Shown here: piece by piece, positions 52,141 to 61,167 of the stretch
Layout of the letters: each line of letters begins with the position of its first letter
Position numbering within the stretch: the stretch's first letter is position 1
Assembly (NCBI RefSeq): GCF_014844095.1
Contig: NZ_CP062163.1
Coordinates: 310,001 to 374,000, forward strand
Direction: 5' to 3'
Length of the DNA: 64,000 bases
Source of the DNA: Brevibacillus sp. JNUCC-41
GTDB taxonomy: Bacteria; Bacillota; Bacilli; Bacillales; DSM-1321
Notes under the pieces: model-generated
What the model saw: the letters and a program-made list of their open reading frames with translations, nothing else
Database searches by the model: none
Told to the model about the DNA's origin: nothing
Translations under genes and position numbers: made by a program

Positions 52141-53214
52141 TCAACCGTTATTAATCAAGGTCTCGAATGTCGTTTTATCACAGGAACGAACCAATTTCCC
52201 AATCAGTTCACGTGCAGCGGCATAATCATCAATATGAATCATGGATGCATGTGTATGAATATAGCGGGAACAAATGCCAATCACCCCGCTTGGAATGCCT
52301 TCGTTTGCAATATGGACTTGCCCTGCATCCGTGCCGCCTTGGGATACGAAATATTGATATGGAATCTCATTCGACTCGGCCGTATCAAGGATGAATTCCC
52401 TCATGCCGCGATGAGTGACCATCGAACGATCGAAAATGCGGAGCAGTGCCCCTTTTCCTAGCTGGCCAAATTCATTCTTACTGCCGGACATATCATTCGC
52501 CGGACTTGCATCCAAAGCGAAGAAAAGATCCGGTTTGATCATATGAGCTGCAGTTTGCGCACCCCTTAATCCAACTTCCTCCTGGACGGTTGCCCCGGAA
52601 TATAAGATATTCGGTAACGTTTCACCTTTTAAATCCTTTAACAATTCTATCGCAAGTCCGCAGCCGTAACGATTATCCCACGCTTTTGCGAGGATTTTCT
52701 TCTCATTGGCCATGGGAGTGAATGGACAAATCGGTACAATCTGCTGACCTGGCTTTATACCGATTCTCTTCACATCTTCCTTATCATCCGCACCGATATC
52801 AATCAGCATATTTTTGATATCCATTGGTTTTGAGCGTTGCGATTCATCAAGCAAATGGGGCGGAATCGAAGCGATGACACCAATGACCGGACCGTTATCG
52901 GTTATGATCTCGACTCTTTGGGCCAATAGCACTTGACTCCACCAGCCTCCCAAAGTCTGAAAGCGGATCATTCCGTTTTCTGTTACGGAGGTGACCATGA
53001 ATCCCACTTCATCCATGTGTCCGGCAACTAGTACAGTCGGCCCATCCTCATCGCCTCTTTTTACGCCAAATATTCCGCCAAGGCGATCCTGGACGATTTC
53101 ATCCGAATACTTTTCCAGCTCCCTCTTCATGAAACTCCGAACTGCATGTTCATTTCCCGAGGCTCCCGGTAATTCCGTCAATGTTTTAAAAAGCTCCAAA
53201 GTCTCATGATTCAT
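52141..53214 (-). CDS. ytoP: M42 family glutamyl/other aminopeptidase YtoP
   Basis: 357 residues, di-zinc aminopeptidase of family M42, forming large tetrahedral complexes in relatives. [12 protein letters not shown] (metal His/Asp, about 63-74), [14 protein letters not shown] (Asp, about 180), [14 protein letters not shown] (catalytic Glu, about 212), [11 protein letters not shown] (Asp) and the late [11 protein letters not shown]. Trims peptides in the cytoplasm. In B. subtilis ytoP is also by ytzB. Confidence 0.93.
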   Translation of the reverse strand: MNHETLELFKTLTELPGASGNEHAVRSFMKRELEKYSDEIVQDRLGGIFGVKRGDEDGPTVLVAGHMDEVGFMVTSVTENGMIRFQTLGGWWSQVLLAQRVEIITDNGPVIGVIASIPPHLLDESQRSKPMDIKNMLIDIGADDKEDVKRIGIKPGQQIVPICPFTPMANEKKILAKAWDNRYGCGLAIELLKDLKGETLPNILYSGATVQEEVGLRGAQTAAHMIKPDLFFALDASPANDMSGSKNEFGQLGKGALLRIFDRSMVTHRGMREFILDTAESNEIPYQYFVSQGGTDAGQVHIANEGIPSGVIGICSRYIHTHASMIHIDDYAAARELIGKLVRSCDKTTFETLINNG

Positions 53215-53391
53215 TTTTCTACCCCTAACTTATGTATTGTTTCTTACTATTTTACAGAACTTAGCATCGTGATACACTAGAAAGTTCTAATTTATCAGTT
53301 AATGGGTAAAATTTCAAATTATTAGTCAAATAAAGCGTTCTTCTGTATACTGGAGGAAGCGATTTTAATAAATGCAATGGAGGAGAAATCA

Positions 53392-53709
53392 ATGAATTGG
53401 AAAACGTTTTTATTAGGTACTGCAGCCGGGTTTGCTGCTGGCTATGCGACAAAACAGCTATTGGATCAATCAAGTAAACCTTCTCCCGATAAAGTCTTGG
53501 CCCAAGTGAAGGAAACGGTCAAAAAGGATGGAAATATATATGGCTCATGGATTTTGATGAAGCCGGAGAGCTTTACAAAAAATGACTTGGACTATGAAGT
53601 GTACAAAGGCGGGATCACCAGAAACACAGAGGGTAAACGCGAGCAATTCGAATTTGTCGCAGATGCCTCAACAGGAACGATATTGGAGCTTAATGCGCAA
53701 AATGATTGA
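53392..53709 (+). CDS. ytzB: Small membrane-associated protein YtzB (PepSY-like)
   Basis: 105 residues from the ATG at 53392, with GGAGG upstream. Hydrophobic N-terminus (WKTFLLGTAAGFAAGYATK, about 3-21) acting as an anchor or signal, then a small domain (DKVLAQVKETVKKDGNIYGS, then DLDYEVYKGGITRN, and FVADASTGTILE) with PepSY-like spacing. Unknown function. Convergent with ytnP, ended by its own hairpin. Confidence 0.82.
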   Translation: MNWKTFLLGTAAGFAAGYATKQLLDQSSKPSPDKVLAQVKETVKKDGNIYGSWILMKPESFTKNDLDYEVYKGGITRNTEGKREQFEFVADASTGTILELNAQND

Positions 53710-53718
53710 AACAACAAC

Positions 53719-53749
53719 AGGAGGGCCGTCAAAATGACGTCCTCCTTTT
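53719..53749 (+). terminator. Terminator of ytzB
   Basis: AGGAGG/CCTCCT and CGTCA/TGACG stems, followed by TTTT. Confidence 0.8.
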
Positions 53750-53759
53750 GCTTTCCCTC

Positions 53760-54605
53760 TTATCGCTTCCGTTTCAATTTGGCTATTATTTCCTTACCGG
53801 TTACATCCCATTTGATGGCACAGTATTGGGCATCATGGTAAAAGCTATACCAGGACCCATTTTGCAGTCCGGATTTCATCCACTTTTCCTTTGCTTCAAT
53901 GGAAGTCATGGGATAATCGTCATAAGCGAGGACCCAGAGGACATTCGCATGCGCGTGCGTCGGCATGATATCTGCCATGTGAATCAGTCTATCCCCACCA
54001 TCCTCAATGATGATGATCGCATGACCATCACTATGCCCACCGGTATGGATCATTTTAATGCCGTCCGTAATTTCCTGCTCACCTTCAAAAGGGCGTACAA
54101 GAGAAGCGACAGCCTCCCAGTTTTCTGCCCAATATGTACTTTTTGAACGAATATTCGGGTTTTTCATTTCCACCCATTCAGTTTGGGTCGTAATGATTTC
54201 TGCTCGCTCGAAAACAGGCACCCAAGTTTCACCTTCACGTTTCGTCAAACCGCAGGCATGGTCGAAATGTAGATGGGTCATTAAAATGTAATCGATATCA
54301 TTTGGCTGAATCCCAAGTCTGCCAAGATCTTCGACAAGATTGGATTCCTCCGTCACCCCAAAATTCCGCTTCTGCTTGTCATTCAGCTTTCCATTGCCGA
54401 TACCGGAATCTATAAGCATGTTCAATCCGTTGGCCTGCACCAAAATCGGATCCGTGCGTAACTCGATTTGGTTATTTTCGTTAACAGGATACTTCTTGGC
54501 CCAAAGCGGTTTCGGTACAACACCAAACATCGCACCGCCATCCAAGTGAGTCACACCGCCATTCAACCATGTTAATTTAATTTCCCCTATTTGCATCGTT
54601 TCCAT
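53760..54605 (-). CDS. ytnP: Metallo-beta-lactamase-fold lactonase YtnP
   Basis: 281 residues, MBL-fold hydrolase of the quorum-quenching lactonase group. Zn motif [12 protein letters not shown] (HxHxDH, about 108-119), later [13 protein letters not shown] (His, about 203) and [10 protein letters not shown] (Asp). In B. subtilis YtnP degrades a signalling lactone of Streptomyces; substrate here is inferred from homology. Cytoplasmic by sequence (no signal peptide). Start ATG at 54605 with GAGGGGT. Confidence 0.9.
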   Translation of the reverse strand: METMQIGEIKLTWLNGGVTHLDGGAMFGVVPKPLWAKKYPVNENNQIELRTDPILVQANGLNMLIDSGIGNGKLNDKQKRNFGVTEESNLVEDLGRLGIQPNDIDYILMTHLHFDHACGLTKREGETWVPVFERAEIITTQTEWVEMKNPNIRSKSTYWAENWEAVASLVRPFEGEQEITDGIKMIHTGGHSDGHAIIIIEDGGDRLIHMADIMPTHAHANVLWVLAYDDYPMTSIEAKEKWMKSGLQNGSWYSFYHDAQYCAIKWDVTGKEIIAKLKRKR

Positions 54606-54697
54606 TTTACCCCTCCTCTCCCTTTATTTTAACACCCACCTCCATATATTGAAATCGATAACAATCAAGTCATCCTCCTGAATGAATACACCGCATG

Positions 54698-54733
54698 AAC
54701 AAGAAAAAAACCAGATGCTGTGCACCTGGTTGG
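54698..54733 (-). terminator. Terminator of trmB
   Basis: AACCAG.../...CTGGTT stem with a TGTGCA loop core; seven T on the minus strand. Confidence 0.8.
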
Positions 54734-54746
54734 TTTCTGATGATGA

Positions 54747-55385
54747 TTATTGGAACATTGCTTCCAATCTGTATATCCGGTTGCCTTTACTCGAGAACTT
54801 TTCTTCATATTCAGTCATGATGTTGCCTTCAAAACTGCTATTGTGAAGATCAAGGCTTACATATTTCAAAAGCATGCCGTACTCGGAAATACTTTTCAAG
54901 GAAGATTCGAATAACCCTTGGTTATCCGTCTTGAAGTGGATTTCGCCTTTGTCTGGAAGGATGCCTTCATATACTTCGAGGAAGGTCTTATACGTTAACC
55001 GACGTTTTGCATGACGTGATTTCGGCCATGGATCAGAGAAATTCAAGTAGACGCGGTCCACGTCACCTTTTGCAAAATAGTCCCCTAAGTTTGCTGCATC
55101 AACATTCAACAGCTTTAAATTTGGAACATCCGCTTCAATCAGCAAATCCAAAGCTGCTACAATGACGCTTCCATATACTTCAATTCCAATGAAATTCACA
55201 TCAGGATGGGCTTTTGCCATTTCTGTGATGAAACGGCCTTTTCCGGTACCCACTTCAATATATAACGGATTATCGTTACCGAAAACTTCATGCCATTTAC
55301 CTTTATGGCTCACTGGCTGATGAATTACATATTGTGGAAAATCATTCAAACGGTCTTCAGCCCAAGGTTTATTTCTTAAACGCAT
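54747..55385 (-). CDS. trmB: tRNA (guanine-N7)-methyltransferase
   Basis: 212 residues from the ATG at 55385; a longer frame lacks a site. Class I SAM enzyme that makes m7G46 in tRNA. SAM loop [14 protein letters not shown] (about 41-54), [11 protein letters not shown], the catalytic-region [15 protein letters not shown] (about 115-129) and [10 protein letters not shown]. Matches B. subtilis ytmQ by position. Confidence 0.96.
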   Translation of the reverse strand: MRLRNKPWAEDRLNDFPQYVIHQPVSHKGKWHEVFGNDNPLYIEVGTGKGRFITEMAKAHPDVNFIGIEVYGSVIVAALDLLIEADVPNLKLLNVDAANLGDYFAKGDVDRVYLNFSDPWPKSRHAKRRLTYKTFLEVYEGILPDKGEIHFKTDNQGLFESSLKSISEYGMLLKYVSLDLHNSSFEGNIMTEYEEKFSSKGNRIYRLEAMFQ

Positions 55386-55626
55386 GATGACACCCCTATT
55401 TATAATATAATCGTTCAAACCATAACACGAGTGCATGGATTCCTGCAAGTTGATTTTTTCAGGAAACACACACAGAACAAATAAAAAAACTGCCGGCCAT
55501 CCAGGCGACAGTCTCTGTAGTTTTCATGTATAAAACTTTCAGCAAAACACACCATAAATAAGTGAAGGGCAGGCGAGAACCACCTGGGAATCCCTTGAAT
55601 CATATTTAAGAAAGGAGAGGTATTAT

Positions 55627-55902
55627 ATGCCGCTTTCCCATGAACATCAAATGTCACTATTAAAAGATATATTGACCAACCATCAAACAGACTGCTGTGG
55701 ATCCGTTTCTGAATGTGAACAGGTTGAAAGGCTCGTCAAATCCCTAATGATCAATATGGAAATTGACAGCAATGTGAAACCGATTCTGACGGAGATTTAC
55801 GAATACAGTCGAACAGGCATCGGTACCGCCGATTTAGATGCACATATTTCAACCCACCAGAACGACCTGTCCCAGTGGGTGGATGATATCGATCAATTCT
55901 GA
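55627..55902 (+). CDS. ytzH: YtzH-like protein
   Basis: 91 residues behind AAAGGAGAGG. Small helical protein with paired Cys (TDCCGSVSECEQVERLVKSL, about 19-38). YtzH family, unknown function. Its stop at 55900-55902 is directly followed by the stop of the convergent phosphotransferase gene. Confidence 0.88.
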   Translation: MPLSHEHQMSLLKDILTNHQTDCCGSVSECEQVERLVKSLMINMEIDSNVKPILTEIYEYSRTGIGTADLDAHISTHQNDLSQWVDDIDQF

Positions 55903-56694
55903 TCAGCCAACCATCAATAATGCTTCCAGCTTTTGCAGTAATTCATTTCTTTCCTCGTAACGCTTTCTTCGATGATGCCATTGGATGGAAAGCACAAGTT
56001 GTGAAACCGTGTGCCATTTCATCCTCATCTCCAGGCCTGCGTCAAGTTTCTTGCCGTAACGGGCAAGCCATTGATTCCATTCTTCCCTTGGGACATAAGA
56101 ATACAGGAGTATGCCGAGATCAATGGCGGGATCGCCAATGACCGCTCCATCCCAATCAATCAGGAACAATCCGTCGGTTTCGGTCATGAGCCAATTATTA
56201 TGGTTCACATCACAATGACAGACGACTTTTTCGTCGCATTCAATCAACAGGAGATTATTCTGTAAAAAATGGATGGCCTGCTTGATAATCGGAATATCCG
56301 TAACATCCGAAGATAACCCGGTTTCTATGTCTGTAAGTATACTTTCAGGTCGTAAAGGGGATTTCCCAAGCCTTTTGAGCATGCTTAACAAAGGATCGGA
56401 TTGATGAATTTTTTGAAGCAGCTTTGCGACTCTTATATTGTTCATTTCCTGCTGAGATAGCTCCCTGCCTTCCATCCAATGCTGGGCCGTAATTACATCC
56501 CCATTTTCCAGGCGTTTTGTCCACATTAACTTTGGAACAATGCCCTCTGCCGAAAGAACAGCTAAAAATGGCGATGAATTTCGTTTAAGGAAGAGCTTCT
56601 GCCCCTCTTTCTCGGCAATAAAGGCTTCCCCCGTAGCTCCTCCGGCAGGGGATATATCCCACTCCTGACCTAATAAATGTTCCAACTGGTTCAC
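55903..56694 (-). CDS. ytmP: APH-family phosphotransferase YtmP
   Basis: 263 residues, aminoglycoside/choline-kinase-like fold. Catalytic loop VVCHCDVNHNNWLM (about 157-170) and metal site LFLIDWDGAVIGDPAIDLG (about 177-195). Likely phosphorylates a small sugar or choline-like substrate, unknown. The stop abuts the ytzH stop (TGATCA reads as both). Confidence 0.9.
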   Translation of the reverse strand: MNQLEHLLGQEWDISPAGGATGEAFIAEKEGQKLFLKRNSSPFLAVLSAEGIVPKLMWTKRLENGDVITAQHWMEGRELSQQEMNNIRVAKLLQKIHQSDPLLSMLKRLGKSPLRPESILTDIETGLSSDVTDIPIIKQAIHFLQNNLLLIECDEKVVCHCDVNHNNWLMTETDGLFLIDWDGAVIGDPAIDLGILLYSYVPREEWNQWLARYGKKLDAGLEMRMKWHTVSQLVLSIQWHHRRKRYEERNELLQKLEALLMVG

Positions 56695-56861
56695 CTTCGA
56701 TTTCCTCGCTTAATCATACAAATGTGGGTACGTTCACCTAGTGTATGTATTACCACTACTTTGAGTCCATGTTTTATAAAAAATCCGCCTGTTGGCGAAG
56801 CTGCATATATACTTGCATCGGGATGATACCCGCAATTAAAAACATCCTCATTTTAGAGAAA
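56695..56861. other. Gap between ytmP and ytlR
   Basis: Nothing coding seen. It should hold the ytmP promoter on the minus strand, but no clear -35/-10 pair was found. Confidence 0.45.
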
Positions 56862-56896
56862 TAAAAAAATAGCTATTGAGCAATTAAACAATAGCC
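56862..56896 (-). terminator. Terminator of the ytlQ-ytlR unit
   Basis: GCTATTG (56872-56878) and CAATAGC (56889-56895) with a ten-base loop; ATTTTTTTATTT follows on the minus strand. Confidence 0.8.
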
Positions 56897-56977
56897 ATAA
56901 ATTAAATTTTAGTTGAAAAACGGTTTCTTCGTCAAGTACTATAAAACGATTATACGCATAAAACAAAAACAAATAAA

Positions 56978-57934
56978 TCATTTCATATTTTTGTATGGGT
57001 TATCATCCTTGAACATGACGCGGATTTTCTCTTTCAGAACCACTGCAGCTACTTCATGCGTACCAACAATTTCCCCATCAGACTGGATTTTTACTGACCC
57101 TTGATTCTTCATTTTTATTATTTTACCGGAAAAAGAATCAACATTTTTCATGTTTAGGTGACCGCCCCAAAAAACGGTGATGAAGACGGTCAATAACTTC
57201 AACAAAGTAATATCATGGACCGCAATCACGTTCAACCTGTCATCATCCAGCTTCGACATCGGTGAAATTTTCATCCCACCGCCAAAGTAGGGCTGGTTCG
57301 CAATAACAATGAACCATACCTTTTTCAAAAGATGCCGATCCCCATCAATGATCAATTCCATGCTGCTGGGCTTATAAGTAAATATCTTTTTTATAAAAAT
57401 GAACAGATAAATTAATTTACCCGCCCTGACAAAATTAAACCATTTTTTCAGAGCGGAACGTTCTGCTTCATCGGATATTTCAGCATCAATGCCCATTCCC
57501 AGGCAGTTCACGAAATAACCCGCCTTGCCATTCGTCTCGTACCGTCCAATATCAATGGCACGGAAGGCATTATCCTGAAATAAAGAAAGAGCTTCTTCCA
57601 CACTCTCCGTTTTTTGAATGCCCCTTACATAATCATTGCCGGATCCAGCCGCAATGGAGCCGATGATAGCGTGAGGGAAATCACTGGCGCCATTTATCAT
57701 TTCATTAATCGTGCCATCTCCCCCGACAGCGATCACCCTGGTATCCTGATTCGTCCCTGATAGAATTTCCTTCGTCAATCTTAGCGCATGCCCCTTTTCA
57801 CGTGTAAAGAACACCTCATGGGGAACAGCTTTTGATTTCAGTATTTCCTCGGCTTTTTTCCAAATCTTCAAACTTTCTTCATTTCCAGCCATTGGATTGA
57901 CAATGAAATATACCGTTTCATTAAGGCGCGGCAT
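56978..57934 (-). CDS. ytlR: Diacylglycerol-kinase-like lipid kinase (YtlR)
   Basis: 318 residues from the ATG at 57934, with AGAAGG seven bases upstream. DAGK catalytic domain: VYFIVNPMAGNEES (about 8-21), VIAVGGDGTINEMINGA (about 65-81), GSIAAGSGNDYVRG (about 89-102). Phosphorylates a lipid, possibly diacylglycerol or a related lipid. Its first 14 bases overlap the end of ytlQ, so the two are coupled. Confidence 0.92.
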   Translation of the reverse strand: MPRLNETVYFIVNPMAGNEESLKIWKKAEEILKSKAVPHEVFFTREKGHALRLTKEILSGTNQDTRVIAVGGDGTINEMINGASDFPHAIIGSIAAGSGNDYVRGIQKTESVEEALSLFQDNAFRAIDIGRYETNGKAGYFVNCLGMGIDAEISDEAERSALKKWFNFVRAGKLIYLFIFIKKIFTYKPSSMELIIDGDRHLLKKVWFIVIANQPYFGGGMKISPMSKLDDDRLNVIAVHDITLLKLLTVFITVFWGGHLNMKNVDSFSGKIIKMKNQGSVKIQSDGEIVGTHEVAAVVLKEKIRVMFKDDNPYKNMK

Positions 57935-58928
57935 GCTCATTTCCTTCTGTTTGGTTATAATCGGCTTCCCATTCAGGTCGCAGGCTGGATGTAGTTTGGC
58001 AATATTCAAGCAATGCCTGTGCCCCTTTTAACTGCTGTGCCTTAAGAGGGGACGATATAGCCCGCATCCTTTCAAACCATTCCGGGAAGGTCCGTTTATC
58101 CACCATCGTAATATCATAAGGTGCTTCGGGATAATCGACATATCCATTCCGGGATAAAACCACCTTTTTAATCGGCATGTTCACTTCATATAGCTCAAAT
58201 AACTGGGAGACGATGTTCGTCATCCGATTTGCACCCAATAATGGGTTAAGCACTTTTTTATCTGGATGCTTATGATGCCTTCGGACCCAGAACCGTTCAC
58301 TCGAACCGATGAAAGCAGCGTCTTCTTCCGCTTCCAGAAAAGTGATGCACCAAGCATCAACAGGGGTCAATAAAATGACTTCGACTTCAACAGGCGCATT
58401 TTTCAATAGAAAGATAGGTTTATATAATACAAGAAACGTATCCGGAAAACGCTGCAGAAAAAAGCGGAGCCTTTCATCCAAAAAGAATGATTGGTCCACA
58501 AATGACTTTTCACGAAGCGTCGAACTCCCCCATTTCATTTGAAAACGGAGCAATTGATTTAAAAAATTTTGCTTTAATTCATCCAGGCTGGCCGGCCGGA
58601 ACGGAAACCTTAATGAAAAAACATTAGGATCTTCAATCTGGTTCGGTATTAGCAGTTCTTCTGCCTCTGCCTCCAGTTTCCCTGTCCGGTAGAATATGCC
58701 TTTCACCTTTTTAAGCAGGCCCTTTGATTCTTCCTGAGGCGGATCAAATTTGACCTGTGTTTCACTTTCAGTATGCTCGCTATACAACCGATCCAGCTCG
58801 CCCGCATTATAAGCAGCCTTCAATTTATCCCATTGCTGTTTTTTCAACCGTGCAAATTGTGTTGGATAATGATAAATATCCTGCTCATACCGGGAAATAT
58901 AATCCTGCATCTTTATGAGCTGTGCCAT
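57921..58928 (-). CDS. ytlQ: YtlQ, conserved hypothetical protein
   Basis: 335 residues from the ATG at 58928, behind GGTGGTGG. Soluble, with charged helices at the start (QDYISRYEQDIYHYPTQFAR) and a later domain with PVEVEVILLTPVDAWCITFLE and FWVRRHHKHPDKKVLNPLLG. It recalls NERD-like nuclease-associated proteins faintly, but I do not assign a function. Coupled to ytlR by overlap and downstream of the ThpR gene. Confidence 0.82.
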   Translation of the reverse strand: MAQLIKMQDYISRYEQDIYHYPTQFARLKKQQWDKLKAAYNAGELDRLYSEHTESETQVKFDPPQEESKGLLKKVKGIFYRTGKLEAEAEELLIPNQIEDPNVFSLRFPFRPASLDELKQNFLNQLLRFQMKWGSSTLREKSFVDQSFFLDERLRFFLQRFPDTFLVLYKPIFLLKNAPVEVEVILLTPVDAWCITFLEAEEDAAFIGSSERFWVRRHHKHPDKKVLNPLLGANRMTNIVSQLFELYEVNMPIKKVVLSRNGYVDYPEAPYDITMVDKRTFPEWFERMRAISSPLKAQQLKGAQALLEYCQTTSSLRPEWEADYNQTEGNEHAAP

Positions 58929-58949
58929 TCGACCACCACCCATTTCTCT

Positions 58950-59513
58950 CTATTTTAGAAGGTTTATCGTGAAAATCTTTTCATATGAAGGGGAAGCTCC
59001 AAGATGTGTTTGATATAACGCAACCTGTACTGCTTCAAAATGCTTATCCTCCAAATTCGCTATCTGGCGAACGCTCTCCAACGAAAAGGGACTATCCCCC
59101 TCGAATTTTCTTGCCAGCGTAATATGAGGCTTGAACGGCTTTTTATCAAGTTCAAAACCCGCATCGATACAAGAATTATAGACTTTCCTTTGAATGGCAA
59201 AAAGCCGTTCTTGCTGCTTGACGCCTGCCCATAGGATCCTTGGGCTCTCACTCTTGCCAAAACCGCCGATATCGCCGAGTTCCAAGCCGAATGAGGCTTC
59301 GTTGGCAAGCTCGTTTTCCACACGCCTCAAAGCATCCTCTTTCAATGTATCGGGAGCATTGCCCAAAAATGCCATCGTAATATGATAATCGGCTGGATGC
59401 AGCCATTTCTTAAATGGAAAGTCTTGCTTAAGTTGTTCCGTAACAGCATGTAAATAAGCCTTAATATCATCAGGCAATACTAAAGCAAAGAAAAAATGAG
59501 TATTCATAGTCAC
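58950..59513 (-). CDS. thpR: RNA 2',3'-cyclic phosphodiesterase (ThpR, YtlP)
   Basis: 187 residues, 2H phosphoesterase fold with two His-x-Thr-x motifs, DYHITMAFLG (about 44-53) and PFKPHITLARKF (about 127-138). Opens 2',3'-cyclic phosphates on RNA/tRNA ends. The GTG at 59513 is preferred because AGGAAGG lies seven bases upstream; an ATG at 59507 is also possible. Followed by ytlQ 21 bases on, suggesting the unit thpR-ytlQ-ytlR. Confidence 0.93.
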   Translation of the reverse strand: MTMNTHFFFALVLPDDIKAYLHAVTEQLKQDFPFKKWLHPADYHITMAFLGNAPDTLKEDALRRVENELANEASFGLELGDIGGFGKSESPRILWAGVKQQERLFAIQRKVYNSCIDAGFELDKKPFKPHITLARKFEGDSPFSLESVRQIANLEDKHFEAVQVALYQTHLGASPSYEKIFTINLLK

Positions 59514-59677
59514 TTACATTCCTTCCTGTTTTCCCTTTAATTTTACCATAATTCCCATTCATATACCTTTTCTTGGGCATCCTATTGAATATTCCCTCCA
59601 TCAGGAAAATTCCCAATCTACCATACTATGTACAAAGGGTCGCATAAAACGAAAAATACAGCAAAATTAAAAAATAA

Positions 59678-59702
59678 GGACCAAAAAATTGGTCCTTCCC
59701 TG
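59678..59702 (-). terminator. Terminator of mntH
   Basis: AAGGACCA and TGGTCCTT around a short A/T loop, with TATTTTTTAATTTT on the minus strand. Confidence 0.85.
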
Positions 59703-59714
59703 TCATTTCTTCTT

Positions 59715-60953
59715 TTAGCTGAACAGTGTTTCGTAAAGCAGGAACAAGTTCAGTCCTATGATTAGTACGGCTATAAGCCAAGCGACGCTTGAGGTGATTT
59801 TATGATTGACCAGGCGGCCCATGATTTTTTCATTGCTTGTAAACATGATCAATGGCACTAAGGCAAACGCGATGCCAAACGAGAGTACAATTTGGCTCAT
59901 CACAAGGGCTTTGGATGGGTTCACTCCCCATAAAATTATGAGCAGGGGCGGAACGGTGGTAATGACCCTTCTTAAATAAATCGGTATATGCCTTTTAATG
60001 AATCCTTGCATGACTACATCACCTGTCATTACACCAACGGATGAGCTGGATAAACCGGCAAATAATAATCCTATTCCAAAGAGCATCGCGACTGATGGTC
60101 CAAGTATCGCACCGAATTGTTGATAGGCAACATCTAAGTCCTCTACAAGTATTCCATTCTTATGAAATAGTGCAGCTGAAACTATGACCATGGCGGCATT
60201 GATCGCGCCTGCAATCAACATGGCGATGACAATGTCAATTAGCTCAAAACGATAAATCCTTTTTCTTTCCAAATCGTTTTTTCCGACTATTCTTCTTTGA
60301 GTCAAAGAAGAATGAAGGTAGATCGCATGAGGCATAACGGTGGCTCCAAGCATACCGGCCGATAGCAAAATACTGTCCACTCCTTCGAACTTTGGAGTGA
60401 AGAGTCCTAAAACAACGGCAGAAGTGTCAGGTTTTGCATAAAAAACTTGAGCGCCAAATGCTATCACAACGACAAATATCATGACCGTGATCAGAGCTTC
60501 GAAAGTTCGATAACCTCTGCGCTGGAATTCCAGAATGGCAAAGGAACCAATTGCTGCAATTATTGCCGATGTGATAAGCGGTAAGTCAAATAGCAAATAA
60601 ATCCCTAGTGCAGCTCCTATGAATTCAGCTAGGTCGGTTGCCATTATAACGGCTTCGGCCTGAATCCATAATAAGAAAGATGTTTTTTTTGAAAACTTTT
60701 CCCTGCATAGCTCTGGAAGGTTCTTTCCAGTTGCTATTCCCAATTTAGCTGATAGTGATTGGATTAGCACAGCCATTAAATTGGATGCGAAGATCACCCA
60801 TAATAACGTATAGCCATATTTTGATCCGGCTGTAATATTGGTCGCATAATTCCCTGGATCAATATAGGCAACAGCCGCTATAAAGGCAGGCCCTAGATAA
60901 GGAAGCAGATTTTTTATTCCTCTCGAAGAAGATTGATGCAACACATCGGACAT
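59715..60953 (-). CDS. mntH: Nramp-family divalent metal (manganese) transporter
   Basis: 412 residues with about 11 membrane helices. Nramp signatures: VAYIDPGNYATNI (metal site D-P-G-N, about 28-40) and GATVMPHAIYLHSSLTQRR (M-P-H, about 203-221). Imports Mn2+ with protons. Monocistronic with a strong promoter and a candidate MntR box overlapping the early transcript. The start at 60953 (AAGGAG upstream) agrees. Confidence 0.95.
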   Translation of the reverse strand: MSDVLHQSSSRGIKNLLPYLGPAFIAAVAYIDPGNYATNITAGSKYGYTLLWVIFASNLMAVLIQSLSAKLGIATGKNLPELCREKFSKKTSFLLWIQAEAVIMATDLAEFIGAALGIYLLFDLPLITSAIIAAIGSFAILEFQRRGYRTFEALITVMIFVVVIAFGAQVFYAKPDTSAVVLGLFTPKFEGVDSILLSAGMLGATVMPHAIYLHSSLTQRRIVGKNDLERKRIYRFELIDIVIAMLIAGAINAAMVIVSAALFHKNGILVEDLDVAYQQFGAILGPSVAMLFGIGLLFAGLSSSSVGVMTGDVVMQGFIKRHIPIYLRRVITTVPPLLIILWGVNPSKALVMSQIVLSFGIAFALVPLIMFTSNEKIMGRLVNHKITSSVAWLIAVLIIGLNLFLLYETLFS

Positions 60954-60989
60954 ATCTACGTCAACTCCTTTTTATACGCAACTCAAATT

Positions 60990-61008
60990 GTTGCGACAGG
61001 TAAACTTT
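60990..61008 (-). promoter_or_regulatory. Candidate MntR operator
   Basis: The plus-strand reading GTTGCGACAGGTAAACTTT agrees at about 13 of 19 positions with the B. subtilis mntH MntR box as I remember it. It lies about 8 to 26 bases after the predicted start of transcription, a place where a bound repressor would block transcription. Confidence 0.4.
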
Positions 61009-61022
61009 TTAGGTTATTAGCA

Positions 61023-61051
61023 AGTATATTCCTGGTTTTTGAAAATGTCAA
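61023..61051 (-). promoter_or_regulatory. SigA promoter of mntH
   Basis: Minus-strand TTGACA (61046-61051) and TATACT (61023-61028) at 17-base spacing, close to consensus. Confidence 0.85.
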
Positions 61052-61129
61052 AAAGTGAGGATTGCATATAGATTTAATTAACGTAAATGGGGATTCGGTG
61101 ATGGCCAGCTGCTTCCGGCTACACAGAGT

Positions 61130-61164
61130 AAAAACCCCTTTGCCACTAGTGGCAAAGGGGTTTT
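61130..61164 (-). terminator. Terminator of dat
   Basis: AAAACCCCTTTGCCAC and GTGGCAAAGGGGTTTT form a 16-bp perfect stem. Confidence 0.92.
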
Positions 61165-61167
61165 AAT

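Noticed and set aside
54606-54746. Possible small gene between ytnP and trmB
   Set aside because: Only a terminator for trmB and AT-rich DNA; no start with a ribosome-binding site.
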